NCBI GenBank assembly: GCA_012516175.1
Contig: JAAYWZ010000106.1
Location: 1-47,152 of the forward strand
Reading direction: 5' to 3'
Source of the DNA: Bacilli bacterium
GTDB taxonomy: Bacteria > Bacillota_I > Bacilli_A > Haloplasmatales > Haloplasmataceae
Length of the DNA: 47,152 bases
Positions within the stretch are counted from its first letter, which is position 1. Each line of letters opens with the position of its first letter. A program made the position numbers and the translations under genes. Below are positions 17,486 to 26,972 of the stretch, piece after piece. The notes below the pieces were generated by a model. It was not told the origin of the DNA. It made no database searches and saw only the letters and a program-made list of their open reading frames with translations.

Positions 17486-19015
17486 GTGAAAACGATAATT
17501 ATTGATGGTAATAATTTAACACTCGAAGATTTCATCGAAGTTGTGCGTTTTAAAGCCAAAGTAAGTCTAAGTGATGTTGCGAAAGAAAAAGTAGTTAAAT
17601 GTCGGGCTTATATGGAACAACTTATTAGCGAAGATAAGGTCATCTATGGTGTTAATACTGGATTTGGTAAGTTATCACAAGTTAAAATTAGTTTATCCGA
17701 TACCAGCAAACTTCAAGAAAACCTATTAAAGAGTCATGCTTGTGGTGTAGGAGAATATCTTGATGAAGAATCTACCAGAGGTGTAATGCTTCTTAGAATA
17801 AACGCTCTTGCAAAGGGATATTCAGGGATTAGACTTTCTACGCTAGAAAGGTTAATATTCTATTTAAATGAAGGTATTTTACCACTCATACCAGAAAAAG
17901 GATCTTTAGGTGCTAGTGGTGATTTAGCACCATTAGCGCACATGGCTTTAACTCTGATTGGGATTGGTAAGGTAAGATATAAAGGCGAAATTCTTGATAT
18001 TAATGATGTCTTAAGTAAGTACGGCATAAAACCTTTAGATGGATTACTTGAAAAAGAAGGATTAGCTTTAATCAATGGTACGCAGGTCATGACCTCGATT
18101 GGGGCGATTGCGACTTATGATGCATTTAATCTAGTGAAACTTGCTGATATCGCTGGCAGTATGACCATGGAAGCTCTCTATGGGATAATAGATGCGATGG
18201 ATGGACGGGTTTCACAAGTAAGAGGGCATGCGGGACAAATTCAAGCGGCAGAAAATATTCGCTTACTTACGGAAAATAGTGAATTTATTACCCATCAGGG
18301 GGATAAACGGACACAAGATGCTTATGTTTTAAGATGTTTACCAGTAGTACATGGTGCTGTTAAAGATGCTTTAAAACATATAAAAGAAAAAGTGGAAATA
18401 GAAATGAATGCAGCGACTGACAATCCATTAATCTTTCCTGACTATAATGTAATATCTGGGGGTAACTTCCATGGTGAACCCATGGCCATAGTTTTTGATT
18501 ATTTGAAGATTGCGTTAAGTGAACTTGCAAATATTTCGGAGCGGCGGATTGAGAGATTAGTTAATCCCCAGCTCAATGAGGGGTTACCTGCTTTTCTAAT
18601 TAAGAATGGTGGATTAAATTCTGGATTCATGATTTTACAGTATGTTGCTGCGAGTTTAGTAAGTGAAAATAAGATGTTGAGTCATCCAGCGAGTGTGGAT
18701 TCAATACCTTCTAGCGCCAATCAAGAAGACCATGTGTCAATGGGAACGATAAGTGCTCGTTATGCCCGGGAAATAAGTAAAAATGTCCAAACAGTCTTAG
18801 CGCTTGAACTATTATGTTGCGCACAAGCCATCGATTTACGGGAGAAAAAAAGATTAGGAAAAGGTACAAAAGTTGCGTATGAAATTATTCGTAAGCACAT
18901 ACCTTTCATTGAAGAAGACTATTTATTAAAACCATTGATTGATAAAATGATTGAACTTGTGCAGTCTAATATTATCCTTCAAGAAGTAGAAAATGTTGTT
19001 GGTAAGTTAAGATAA
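17486..19015 (+). CDS. hutH: Histidine ammonia-lyase
   Basis: Deaminates histidine to trans-urocanate, the first step of histidine catabolism. The MIO cofactor triad Ala-Ser-Gly is present in GSLGASGDLAPLAHM (about residues 143-145), with GVNTGFG near the N-terminus and the active-site segments NGTQVM and SSANQEDHVSMG. Length 509 is normal. It starts at GTG with a strong SD (aggagg). It is the first gene of a five-gene operon and has a sigma-A-type promoter overlapped downstream by a cre-like site. Confidence 0.97.
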   Translation: MKTIIIDGNNLTLEDFIEVVRFKAKVSLSDVAKEKVVKCRAYMEQLISEDKVIYGVNTGFGKLSQVKISLSDTSKLQENLLKSHACGVGEYLDEESTRGVMLLRINALAKGYSGIRLSTLERLIFYLNEGILPLIPEKGSLGASGDLAPLAHMALTLIGIGKVRYKGEILDINDVLSKYGIKPLDGLLEKEGLALINGTQVMTSIGAIATYDAFNLVKLADIAGSMTMEALYGIIDAMDGRVSQVRGHAGQIQAAENIRLLTENSEFITHQGDKRTQDAYVLRCLPVVHGAVKDALKHIKEKVEIEMNAATDNPLIFPDYNVISGGNFHGEPMAIVFDYLKIALSELANISERRIERLVNPQLNEGLPAFLIKNGGLNSGFMILQYVAASLVSENKMLSHPASVDSIPSSANQEDHVSMGTISARYAREISKNVQTVLALELLCCAQAIDLREKKRLGKGTKVAYEIIRKHIPFIEEDYLLKPLIDKMIELVQSNIILQEVENVVGKLR

Positions 19016-19027
19016 GGGGGATTTGTA

Positions 19028-21067
19028 ATGAATTTAAATGAAAGAATTTCCCAAGCAATGGAAATTAAACTTGATAGTATCTTTGTAGAATTACCACCGA
19101 AAAAAGAATTCCTACCAGGGATAAGAAGAGCACCTAAAAGAGAGTTTACCTTAACCAAACAAGAAACAGAATTAGCGCTTAAGAATGCGTTAAGATATGT
19201 GCCAGAAAAGTGGCAGGACATCTTGGCAGAAGAATTCTTAGAAGAACTTCTTACTAGGGGAAAGATTTATGCTTACCGGTTTCGACCAGAAGGTAGAATT
19301 TATGGAAAACCAATTGATGAGTATAAAGGGAAAACGATCGAAGGCAAAGCATTTCAAGTGATGATTGATAACAACCTTGATTTTGAAGTTGCCCTCTATC
19401 CCTATGAACTAGTCACCTATGGCGAAACGGGATCAGTTTGTCAGAACTGGATGCAGTATCATTTAATTAAACGTTATTTAGAAGTAATGGATGAAGACCA
19501 AACTTTAGTAGTAATGTCTGGGCATCCTTTAGGATTATTTAAATCCAATACAAATGCACCTCGTGTCATTATCACTAATGGTTTGATGGTGGGGATGTAT
19601 GATAATCTTGAAAACTTTAATCGTGCCCAATCATTAGGTGTTGCATCCTATGGGCAGATGACTGCTGGTGGTTGGATGTATATTGGTCCACAAGGGATTG
19701 TGCATGGGACTTATTCAACCATTCTAAACGCGGGTAGAACTAAACTGGGTATACCACCACAAAATAATCTCGCTGGTGTCTTGTTTGTTTCTAGTGGTTT
19801 AGGTGGAATGAGTGGAGCTCAAGGGAAAGCTTGTAAAATAGCTGGTGGGGTAGCGATAATAGCGGAAGTAGATTATACCCGGATTGAAACTCGATATAGT
19901 CAGGGTTGGATTGATATCGTCACTAGAAGTGCCGATGAAGCCTATAAATTAGCTTTAGAATATCAAAAGAAGAAAGAGCCAGTCGCGATTGCCTATTATG
20001 GTAATGTGGTAAATTTGCTAGAATATGCAGATGAACATGATATCCATATTGATTTACTAAGTGATCAAACCAGTTGCCATGCAGTATATGATGGAGGTTA
20101 TACTCCTGTAGGTTTAACATTTGAAGAACGCACTGAATTACTAAAGTCCAATAAACCATTATTTAAACAATATGTGGATGAGGGATTAAGACGACACTTT
20201 GCGGTAATAAAATCGTTAGTAAATAAAGGTAGTTATTTCTTTGACTATGGAAATAGTTTTATGAAAGCTATTTATGATGCTGGCGTAAAGGAAATCTGTA
20301 GGAATGGAGAAAACCCTCTAGATGGCTTTATTTGGCCAAGTTATGTTGAAGATATCATGGGTCCGATATTATTTGATTATGGTTATGGACCATTTAGATG
20401 GGTATGTTTGAGTGGTAAAGATGAAGATTTAGATATTACCGATAAAGCTGCGATGGAATGTATTGATAAAGATCGGCGTTTCCAAGATTTAGATAATTAT
20501 AATTGGATTAGAGACGCTAAGAAGAATAATCTCGTAGTTGGTACGAAAGCTAGAATTTTATATCAAGATGCGTTAGGTAGAACTAAGATTGCCTTAAAGT
20601 TTAATGAGTTAGTTAGAAAAGATATAATTGGCCCGGTCATGATTGGTCGTGACCATCATGATACAGGTGGTACTGATTCACCATTTAGAGAAACAGCAAA
20701 CATTAAAGATGGTTCGAACATCATGGCAGATATGGCGACCCAAGTCTTCGCAGGTAATGCAGCGCGCGGAATGAGTTTAGTCGCATTACACAATGGTGGT
20801 GGTGTTGGTATCGGAAAAGCTATCAATGGTGGTTTTGGATTAGTATTGGATGGTAGTACTCGTGTTGATGAAATCATTCTTCAAGCAATGCCTTGGGATG
20901 TCATGGGCGGTGTCGCCCGTCGCTCATGGGCAAGGAATATGAATAGTGTGGAAACTGCCATTCAGTATAATCTATCTACAGGTAATCATATCACCCTGCC
21001 ATATTTCACAAATGAAAATAAGATTAAAGAACTTGTAGATAAAATGTACATTCCAGGAGGTAAATAA
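19028..21067 (+). CDS. hutU: Urocanate hydratase, long form
   Basis: Converts urocanate to imidazolonepropionate using tightly bound NAD+. Family motifs are SYGQMTAGGWMYIGPQGIVHGTY, split here by function: NAD-binding SSGLGGMSGAQGKA (about 255-268), the catalytic Cys in DQTSCHAVYDGGY (about 350), and GRDHHDTGGTDSPFRET. At 679 residues it is about 120 longer than the classical enzyme (about 555); the extra length includes an N-terminal part (residues 1-60) and insertions in the C-terminal half (about 410-530). Long forms occur in several anaerobes. It lies 12 bases after hutH. Confidence 0.95.
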   Translation: MNLNERISQAMEIKLDSIFVELPPKKEFLPGIRRAPKREFTLTKQETELALKNALRYVPEKWQDILAEEFLEELLTRGKIYAYRFRPEGRIYGKPIDEYKGKTIEGKAFQVMIDNNLDFEVALYPYELVTYGETGSVCQNWMQYHLIKRYLEVMDEDQTLVVMSGHPLGLFKSNTNAPRVIITNGLMVGMYDNLENFNRAQSLGVASYGQMTAGGWMYIGPQGIVHGTYSTILNAGRTKLGIPPQNNLAGVLFVSSGLGGMSGAQGKACKIAGGVAIIAEVDYTRIETRYSQGWIDIVTRSADEAYKLALEYQKKKEPVAIAYYGNVVNLLEYADEHDIHIDLLSDQTSCHAVYDGGYTPVGLTFEERTELLKSNKPLFKQYVDEGLRRHFAVIKSLVNKGSYFFDYGNSFMKAIYDAGVKEICRNGENPLDGFIWPSYVEDIMGPILFDYGYGPFRWVCLSGKDEDLDITDKAAMECIDKDRRFQDLDNYNWIRDAKKNNLVVGTKARILYQDALGRTKIALKFNELVRKDIIGPVMIGRDHHDTGGTDSPFRETANIKDGSNIMADMATQVFAGNAARGMSLVALHNGGGVGIGKAINGGFGLVLDGSTRVDEIILQAMPWDVMGGVARRSWARNMNSVETAIQYNLSTGNHITLPYFTNENKIKELVDKMYIPGGK

Positions 21068-21068
21068 A

Positions 21069-21962
21069 ATGCCGATTGTTCAATGTGTGCCAAACTTCTC
21101 TGAAGGACGTGATATAGAAAAAGTTGAATCAATCGTTTCTTGTTTGAAAAATCAAGAGGGATTTAAACTGGTTAGTTATGAGATAGATCCAAGTTATAAT
21201 CGTACTGTTGTTACCTTATTAGGTGATCCAGAAAAAATTGTACATGCGGTTGTCGAAATGGTGGGAAAAACAACAGAACTAATTGATTTAAACCATCATG
21301 AAGGGGAACATCCCCGTATGGGAGCCACTGATGTGATTCCATTTATACCAATAAAAGATATCACCATGGCTGAATGTGTTGAAATTGCGAAGCATTGTGC
21401 TAAATTAATCAATGAAAAATATAATATTCCCATTTTTCTCTATGAAGAAGCCCAAGAAAGAGAATATCGACGTGACCTTGCAAATATCCGCAAAGGTCAA
21501 TTTGAAGGAATGAAAGAAAAAATCAAATTACCAGAATGGGCACCTGATTATGGTAAACCAGAAATCCATCCAACTGCCGGTGCGACTGCGGTAGGTGCAA
21601 GATTCCCATTAATCGCATTTAATATTAATTTAGATACCAATAATATAGATATTGCGAATAATATCGCTAAAGCGATTAGGTTTTCGAATGGAGGTTTCCG
21701 CTATATTAAAGCCGGACCTGCTGAAATTAAAGAAAAAGGTATCGTGCAAGTGACGATGAATATCACTAATTATAAAAAGACCCCAATATATCGCGTCTTT
21801 GAAACAGTAAAAATGGAAGCGAAGCGCTATGGTGTGAATGTGACAGGTAGCGAAATCATTGGTTTAGTGCCCATGGAAGCTTTGGTGGAATCATTAGAAT
21901 ACTACTTAGGATTAGAAGAGTTTAATATGAATAAGGTATTAGAAACCCATCTCTTAGAATAG
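21069..21962 (+). CDS. ftcD: Glutamate formimidoyltransferase
   Basis: Transfers the formimino group of formiminoglutamate to tetrahydrofolate, releasing glutamate. The 297-residue product has the N-terminal family motif VQCVPNFSEGRD, then NHHEGEHPRMGATDVIPF with the catalytic His, and HPTAGATAVGARFPLIAFN. Only the transferase part is present; the cyclodeaminase, fused in mammals, is a separate gene 1.3 kb downstream (fchA). The start is 1 base after the hutU stop. Confidence 0.96.
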   Translation: MPIVQCVPNFSEGRDIEKVESIVSCLKNQEGFKLVSYEIDPSYNRTVVTLLGDPEKIVHAVVEMVGKTTELIDLNHHEGEHPRMGATDVIPFIPIKDITMAECVEIAKHCAKLINEKYNIPIFLYEEAQEREYRRDLANIRKGQFEGMKEKIKLPEWAPDYGKPEIHPTAGATAVGARFPLIAFNINLDTNNIDIANNIAKAIRFSNGGFRYIKAGPAEIKEKGIVQVTMNITNYKKTPIYRVFETVKMEAKRYGVNVTGSEIIGLVPMEALVESLEYYLGLEEFNMNKVLETHLLE

Positions 21963-21972
21963 GTGAAGATAG

Positions 21973-23241
21973 ATGAGCAATTTGATTTTCAAAAATATCG
22001 CGCAACTTGTTACGATGCGAGGACCAAACAGGTTAAGGAAAGGTCAAGAAATGCGCGATGTTGAAATACTAGAGAATGGTTATGTGGTAGTTCAAGGCGA
22101 TACCATTATTGATATTGGTACAGGTGATGGGTATCGTAACTATATGGATAATAACACTGAGGTAGTCGATGCTTCTGGGTTAGTGATGACTCCTGGATTA
22201 GTTGATAGTCATACTCATTTAGTCCATGGTGGAAGTCGGGAACATGAACTTACCATGAAACTTGAAGGTTATAGTTATCTCGATATCTTAAGAGCGGGGG
22301 GCGGAATACTTAATACAGTAAAGAAAACAAGAAAAACATCTTTTGAAGATTTATATGAAAAAGCTAAAAAAAGTTTAGATATTATGGTCTGTTTCGGGAC
22401 TACCACCGTAGAAGCGAAAAGTGGTTATGGACTAGATTTTGATACTGAAATTAAGCAATTAGAAGTCGCCAAAAGGTTAAATGATTCTCATCCTGTGGAT
22501 ATTGTCTCAACCTTTATGGGAGCACATGCTTATCCAGAAGAGTATAAACATAATCATGATGCTTTCTTAGAAATAGTAATAAAGATGTTGCCCTATATTA
22601 AAGAACATAATCTAGCTGAATTTTGTGATGTTTTCTGCGAAAGAGAAGTTTTCTCATATGATGAAAGTCGATATATTTTAGAAAAAGCGAAAGCCTATGG
22701 ATTTAAGTTAAAGATTCATGCCGATGAGATGGACTCTATTGGTGCTGTGGATATTGCCTGTACTTTAGGATGTGTATCAGCAGATCACCTTGTTGAAACT
22801 AAAGATGAAGATTTTACTAAATTAGCTAAGCATGATATCGTCGCCAATCTATTACCAGCGACCAGTTTCAATTTGAATAAGAACTATGCGAAAGCCCGTC
22901 AAATGATTGAGATGGGTTGTGGGCTTGCCCTTTCTACCGATTACAATCCTGGTAGTTCCCCTACAGAAAACATTCAGCTTGTGATGCAACTCGCTGGATT
23001 AAAGTTAAAGATGACTCCTAAAGAAATTCTCACCGCAGTGACTATTAATGGTGCTTGCGCGGTTAAGCGAGAGAAAGAAATAGGGTCCATTGAAGTAGGC
23101 AAGAAAGCTGATTTAGTGTTATTTGCGGTTCCTAATATTGATTATTTAGTTTATCATTTTGGGATAAATCATGTTAAAGATGTCTATAAGAATGGCAAAC
23201 TTGTTGTGCATAATCAAGTAATCTGTTATGAGGAGGAGTAA
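21973..23241 (+). CDS. hutI: Imidazolonepropionase
   Basis: Amidohydrolase that opens the imidazolone ring to give N-formimino-L-glutamate. Metal-binding His residues lie in VDSHTHLVHGGSRE (His80, His82), with further ligands in KIHADEMD and the Asp in LSTDYNPGSSP. Length 422 is normal. Although it acts before FtcD in the pathway it follows ftcD in the operon. The final bases overlap the SD region of fchA. Confidence 0.96.
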   Translation: MSNLIFKNIAQLVTMRGPNRLRKGQEMRDVEILENGYVVVQGDTIIDIGTGDGYRNYMDNNTEVVDASGLVMTPGLVDSHTHLVHGGSREHELTMKLEGYSYLDILRAGGGILNTVKKTRKTSFEDLYEKAKKSLDIMVCFGTTTVEAKSGYGLDFDTEIKQLEVAKRLNDSHPVDIVSTFMGAHAYPEEYKHNHDAFLEIVIKMLPYIKEHNLAEFCDVFCEREVFSYDESRYILEKAKAYGFKLKIHADEMDSIGAVDIACTLGCVSADHLVETKDEDFTKLAKHDIVANLLPATSFNLNKNYAKARQMIEMGCGLALSTDYNPGSSPTENIQLVMQLAGLKLKMTPKEILTAVTINGACAVKREKEIGSIEVGKKADLVLFAVPNIDYLVYHFGINHVKDVYKNGKLVVHNQVICYEEE

Positions 23242-23242
23242 T

Positions 23243-23881
23243 GTGTTAGTCGAGTTAAAAGTAAAAGAATTCATCAATGAAGTTGATTCATCTAAACCAG
23301 CTCCTGGTGGTGGTAGTGTATCAGCTCTAGCAGCCACCTTAGGTGTGGCTTTAGCAAAAATGGTTGCGCATTTAACCTTTAATAAAAAGAAGTTCTTAGA
23401 ATTAGATGATATGATAAGACATGATTATTTAGAAAACTTCACGATTTTAACTAATATCAAAGACGAATTAGTTAAATTAATTGATGAAGATACAGAAGCA
23501 TTTAATGAGTTTATGAAAGCTTTAGAACTTCCTAAGAATACAGAGGAAGAAATCATGATTAGAAAACAAGCACTTAAACAAGCAACATTAAAAGCGATAG
23601 AGGTTCCTAATAAAGTGATGCATTATACAGTTAAAGCTTTAGAAACTACAGTTAAGATGATGCCTTTTGGGTCTAAGAACGCGATTAGTGATATTGGTGT
23701 AGGAGCCTTATTACTATATAGTGGGCTTGAAGGAGCTACTCTAAATGTGCTAATTAACTTAAAAGGTTTAGATGATGAAAGTTTAATCGATCAGTATCAA
23801 AAAACTTGTGAAATAAACCTTGCTAAAGGAAAGTTATTAAAACATCAAATCCTCGATTTTGTTTATCAAGGATTAAAATAA
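23243..23881 (+). CDS. fchA: Formimidotetrahydrofolate cyclodeaminase
   Basis: Releases ammonia from 5-formimino-THF to give 5,10-methenyl-THF. The 212-residue, mostly helical product has the family signature KPAPGGGSVSALAATLG near the N-terminus and the MPFGSKNAISDIGVGALL motif near the C-terminus. GTG 23243, 1 base after the hutI stop, has an ideal SD (aggaggag); an upstream in-frame ATG at 23228 would lie inside hutI and before the SD. It is the last gene of the hut operon. FolD and Fhs, needed to use the one-carbon unit, are not in the window. Confidence 0.94.
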   Translation: MLVELKVKEFINEVDSSKPAPGGGSVSALAATLGVALAKMVAHLTFNKKKFLELDDMIRHDYLENFTILTNIKDELVKLIDEDTEAFNEFMKALELPKNTEEEIMIRKQALKQATLKAIEVPNKVMHYTVKALETTVKMMPFGSKNAISDIGVGALLLYSGLEGATLNVLINLKGLDDESLIDQYQKTCEINLAKGKLLKHQILDFVYQGLK

Positions 23882-23886
23882 TGAAT

Positions 23887-23922
23887 AAAAAAACAACTAA
23901 ATAACCTTTAGTTGTTTTTTTT
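23887..23922 (+). terminator. Terminator of the hut operon
   Basis: aaacaactaaa pairs with tttagttgttt (23891-23901 with 23907-23917), loop taacc, flanked by an A tract and a T tract. Confidence 0.85.
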
Positions 23923-23973
23923 ACGATTGTTTTTTGATAAAATAGGAAAAGAATCACTTATATGGAGGAAATC

Positions 23974-24483
23974 ATGGGAGTAGAACTATTAAAATACGGC
24001 ATAATAATCTTTATCGTTATAATAGTGATCTGGTTAATTATCGAACAAGTACTAAAAAAAGAACGACTTAAACAAACATTGACTGTAATAAAAGAATCAT
24101 TTGATAATCCAATTATTGAAATTGGAAAGAAAAAACCATATGATATCATCCTTACAGTAAATGACAAGAAATATGTGATTAAGATTTTACCCGTTTCGAA
24201 TAAACAGATAGTCATTACTAATCATAATACTTGGATATATTATGATGGTGGTAGGTTATCGTTAGAAAACAGAATTAAAAATATTATTAGTTTTATGGAT
24301 TTAACTAGTGAGGATTATGTGGAAAAAGTGGTTCTATTATATCCACGAAAACCACACATGCAGCGATATATTAATGAAAATGAAATGGTTATTGTCAATA
24401 ATTTTGATGTAGTATATAAAACAAGAATACTTGATTTCCGCTCTTTTGGAGCATATTTATCAGATATTAAAGATAAGCAATAA
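23974..24483 (+). CDS. Uncharacterised protein with one N-terminal membrane anchor
   Basis: The 169-residue product has a hydrophobic helix at residues 5-28, a basic stretch (KKERLK) and a soluble domain of about 135 residues. The soluble part has a strand-rich core (YDIILTVNDKKYVIKILPV) and later VVLLYPRKPHMQRY and NNFDVVYKTRILDF. The order of a DxxLT...K.YVIKI core followed by a hydrophobic strand recalls restriction-endonuclease-like folds, but no catalytic motif is certain. ATG 23974 follows the SD ggagg. It is a single gene between two terminators. Function unknown. Confidence 0.6.
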   Translation: MGVELLKYGIIIFIVIIVIWLIIEQVLKKERLKQTLTVIKESFDNPIIEIGKKKPYDIILTVNDKKYVIKILPVSNKQIVITNHNTWIYYDGGRLSLENRIKNIISFMDLTSEDYVEKVVLLYPRKPHMQRYINENEMVIVNNFDVVYKTRILDFRSFGAYLSDIKDKQ

Positions 24484-24510
24484 AGAGGAGTCAGAAAAAC
24501 TCCTCTTTTT
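24482..24510. terminator. Bidirectional terminator
   Basis: aaagaggagt (24482-24491) pairs with actcctcttt (24499-24508) around cagaaaa, followed by T. It separates the unknown gene from convergent ansA. Confidence 0.85.
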
Positions 24511-24512
24511 GC

Positions 24513-25502
24513 TTACTTGTAGTATTCATCTTCAAATACACTCTTAATGTAATCATAATCATTTTTATAACCTAAAGCTAACATCAGTTTGATTCTGGCT
24601 TTTTGACCACTTAAGTTCCCACCAAATATAACACCCATTTCCCGAAGTTTCTTACTACCACCAGGATAACCATAATTGTCAAATACTCTACCTTTTGGAC
24701 AGCGGGAAACTAAGATAACCTTTATACCAGATTCTATTGCCTTTTTAATAGCAGGTACCATCATCGGTGGAACATTACCCCTACCTAGAGCTTCAATGAC
24801 TAGTCCTTTAGCACCTTTACTAATATAATAATCGACTAAATCACCGTCCATGCCTGCAACGACTTTAATCAAGTATACTTGTTCTTCAATTTTATTAGTA
24901 GGTATATGGGTAGAAATATGGGTTGAACTGCGGTAGAAGAGTACTTGGTTATCATCAACAATTCCTAATGGTCCAAATTCTAAGGATTTAAAGGTATCTA
25001 ATGCCATAGTGTGAGTTTTCATCACTTCATTAGCCGCATTAATATCACCATTCATGACCACCAGCACACCTTTATTTCTCGCATCAGGAGAAATGGCTGT
25101 GCGGATAGCCGCAACTAAGTTACTGGGACCATCATAACCGAGTTCTGAGACGCTACGCATTGCACCAACTAGGATGATGGGCTTTTCTGTGCGTAAGTTT
25201 AAATCTAGAAAATAGGCAGTTTCTTCTAAAGTGTCAGTACCATGGGTGATGATTACTCCCGTAATGTCATCACGGTCGATATAAGTTTGGACATGTTTTG
25301 CGAGATTTAACATAATATTTGGGGTAATGTACGGAGATGGCAGGGAGATATAATCATCAACTTCGATATCGGCAATATTGGAGACATCTTTTACATAAGA
25401 TAGTACTTCTTGTCCTCCTAATGCAGGTACGGCAGCTTTAATGTTTTCATCAATTTGCATGGAGATGGTTCCACCAGTGAAGATAATCGCTACTTTATTC
25501 AT
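24513..25502 (-). CDS. ansA: L-asparaginase family protein
   Basis: Hydrolyses asparagine to aspartate and ammonia. Two family signatures are present: FTGGTIS (residues 8-14) with the nucleophilic Thr, and THGTDTLEETA (86-96) with the second Thr-Asp pair. Also present are GAMRS and GPSNL. By eye, the position of the triad Lys (Lys162 in E. coli AnsB) is a Pro here. There is no signal peptide, so the enzyme is cytoplasmic. The gene follows cyuA by 14 bases in a two-gene operon. Confidence 0.92.
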   Translation of the reverse strand: MNKVAIIFTGGTISMQIDENIKAAVPALGGQEVLSYVKDVSNIADIEVDDYISLPSPYITPNIMLNLAKHVQTYIDRDDITGVIITHGTDTLEETAYFLDLNLRTEKPIILVGAMRSVSELGYDGPSNLVAAIRTAISPDARNKGVLVVMNGDINAANEVMKTHTMALDTFKSLEFGPLGIVDDNQVLFYRSSTHISTHIPTNKIEEQVYLIKVVAGMDGDLVDYYISKGAKGLVIEALGRGNVPPMMVPAIKKAIESGIKVILVSRCPKGRVFDNYGYPGGSKKLREMGVIFGGNLSGQKARIKLMLALGYKNDYDYIKSVFEDEYYK

Positions 25503-25516
25503 TTTCTCACCTCATA

Positions 25517-26788
25517 CTAATACCCTTTAAGAATTTCCACAATTTTATAATCTGTATCACTTGATTTACCTAAATATCCAATATTTCTAATAGTATCTTC
25601 GATATCATTGCTGATAATACCAACATGATTATTGATAGATTGATTATTAAGTGCTAGATTAACGGCACGAAAAGCACTACTTGTAACTGATGCGACTTTA
25701 AGTGCACAAGTACATTTAGCCCCATCACATAAAATTCCCGTTAGGTCAGCTAGCATGATTTTTAAAGTGTCTTCTATCTGGATAGAATTACCTCCTTTGA
25801 GAAAACATAAACCACAACTAGCACCTGCGGCGGCGAAAACAGCACCACATAGATAAGATAATCTACCTATCTGCACTTTTAAATGAATAGCGATGAGATT
25901 AGACAAGATTAGAGCACGATACAATGCTTCGTTTGGTAAATTATGTTTTTTAGCATAAACTATTAAGGGGACACTTACAGTTATACCCTGATTCCCAGAA
26001 CCGGAATTAGTAACAACAGGTTTTCTTACCCCGCTCATGCGCGCATCACTAGCACTAGCTGTATATGCTATTGCTGTCGTAATTATGTCATCATTATTAG
26101 TATGGATTATTGTACTTCCTACATTTAACCCACAACTTTCTTGTAATCCTGTTTGCGCAATATGGAAGTTGTAGGTTATCTGTTGATTTAATAAATGAAG
26201 TAAATCAGTATAATCGCAAGTTTTCGCATAAGTATAAATATCTTTAATATTTAGTAATTGATAATCGATATTACTCGTACTAATATTTGCATCATCTTGT
26301 TGATATAAAATTTTGCCGTTCTTCGTTATTCTCGTTATATTAGTATGTTTGTGTTTAATTTCTACTTGTGCATATTCATCCTCGTGATATACCGTAACTT
26401 GTATATATAATTTAATATCATTATCGATAATTTCTAGTTCGACAAAATCCTTATTTAGTAATTCTTTTGTTTTCATAATCACTTCATTAGATATATTTTC
26501 TAAGACTTGAAGTTCCCTTTCTGCATCTCCTCCTAAGATACCTAAAATGCAACTAGGGATGACACCATAAAGATTAGTACCAGGAATATATACATAAGCC
26601 GCATTCTTATAAATATTGGTGCTTACCTTGAGATGTACTTTATCAACAGGTTTTCCTAAGATGCACCGAGCTTTGGCGGCACAGAAACTTACAGCGACTG
26701 GTTCAGTACATCCAGTCGCCACTTCTAACTCTTTTTTTAGTATTTCTGTATATGTATCAATTTGTAATTTCTCCACTCTATTCACCAC
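25517..26788 (-). CDS. cyuA: L-cysteine desulfidase family protein (CyuA/YhaM, UPF0597)
   Basis: The family degrades L-cysteine to pyruvate, ammonia and sulfide using a [4Fe-4S] cluster, and is related to the alpha domain of iron-sulfur L-serine dehydratases. The 423-residue product has ATGCTEPVAVSF at about residue 25, and the C-terminal Cys cluster GLCFLKGG, LCDGAKCTCALKVAS. Family hallmarks SGSGNQGITVSVPL are also seen. Activity on serine cannot be ruled out. It is first in a minus-strand operon with ansA, divergent from citC, with a cre-like site in the shared control region. Confidence 0.88.
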   Translation of the reverse strand: MVNRVEKLQIDTYTEILKKELEVATGCTEPVAVSFCAAKARCILGKPVDKVHLKVSTNIYKNAAYVYIPGTNLYGVIPSCILGILGGDAERELQVLENISNEVIMKTKELLNKDFVELEIIDNDIKLYIQVTVYHEDEYAQVEIKHKHTNITRITKNGKILYQQDDANISTSNIDYQLLNIKDIYTYAKTCDYTDLLHLLNQQITYNFHIAQTGLQESCGLNVGSTIIHTNNDDIITTAIAYTASASDARMSGVRKPVVTNSGSGNQGITVSVPLIVYAKKHNLPNEALYRALILSNLIAIHLKVQIGRLSYLCGAVFAAAGASCGLCFLKGGNSIQIEDTLKIMLADLTGILCDGAKCTCALKVASVTSSAFRAVNLALNNQSINNHVGIISNDIEDTIRNIGYLGKSSDTDYKIVEILKGY

Positions 26789-26800
26789 CTATACATCACC

Positions 26801-26828
26801 ATTATAACAAACCCCCATTCTAAATAAA
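26801..26828 (-). promoter_or_regulatory. Possible cyuA-ansA promoter
   Basis: On the minus strand TATAAT (26806-26801) is preceded at 16 bases by TTTATT (26828-26823). The -35 is poor. Confidence 0.4.
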
Positions 26829-26869
26829 AGATGAATTTAATGATAATTATTTATGTTGCTATAAAAAGA

Positions 26870-26883
26870 TGTAAGCGTTTTAA
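26870..26883. promoter_or_regulatory. cre-like operator in the cyuA/citC divergent region
   Basis: TGTAAGCGTTTTAA on the plus strand has one or two departures from the cre consensus, and its complement TTAAAACGCTTACA is equally close. It lies about 65 bases upstream of the cyuA -10 and about 30 bases upstream of the citC -35, so it could serve either or both. Confidence 0.5.
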
Positions 26884-26911
26884 AAAATCAACATCTTTAC
26901 ATTAAATATTG

Positions 26912-26940
26912 TTTACTTTAACTCTTAATAGGGGTATAAT
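26912..26940 (+). promoter_or_regulatory. Promoter of the citC-glm-mal-citDEF operon
   Basis: TTTACT (26912-26917), 17-base spacer, TATAAT (26935-26940), 32 bases before the citC ATG. Confidence 0.6.
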
Positions 26941-26972
26941 TCAATTGGTAGGACTTTAGGCAAGGTGTTAGT

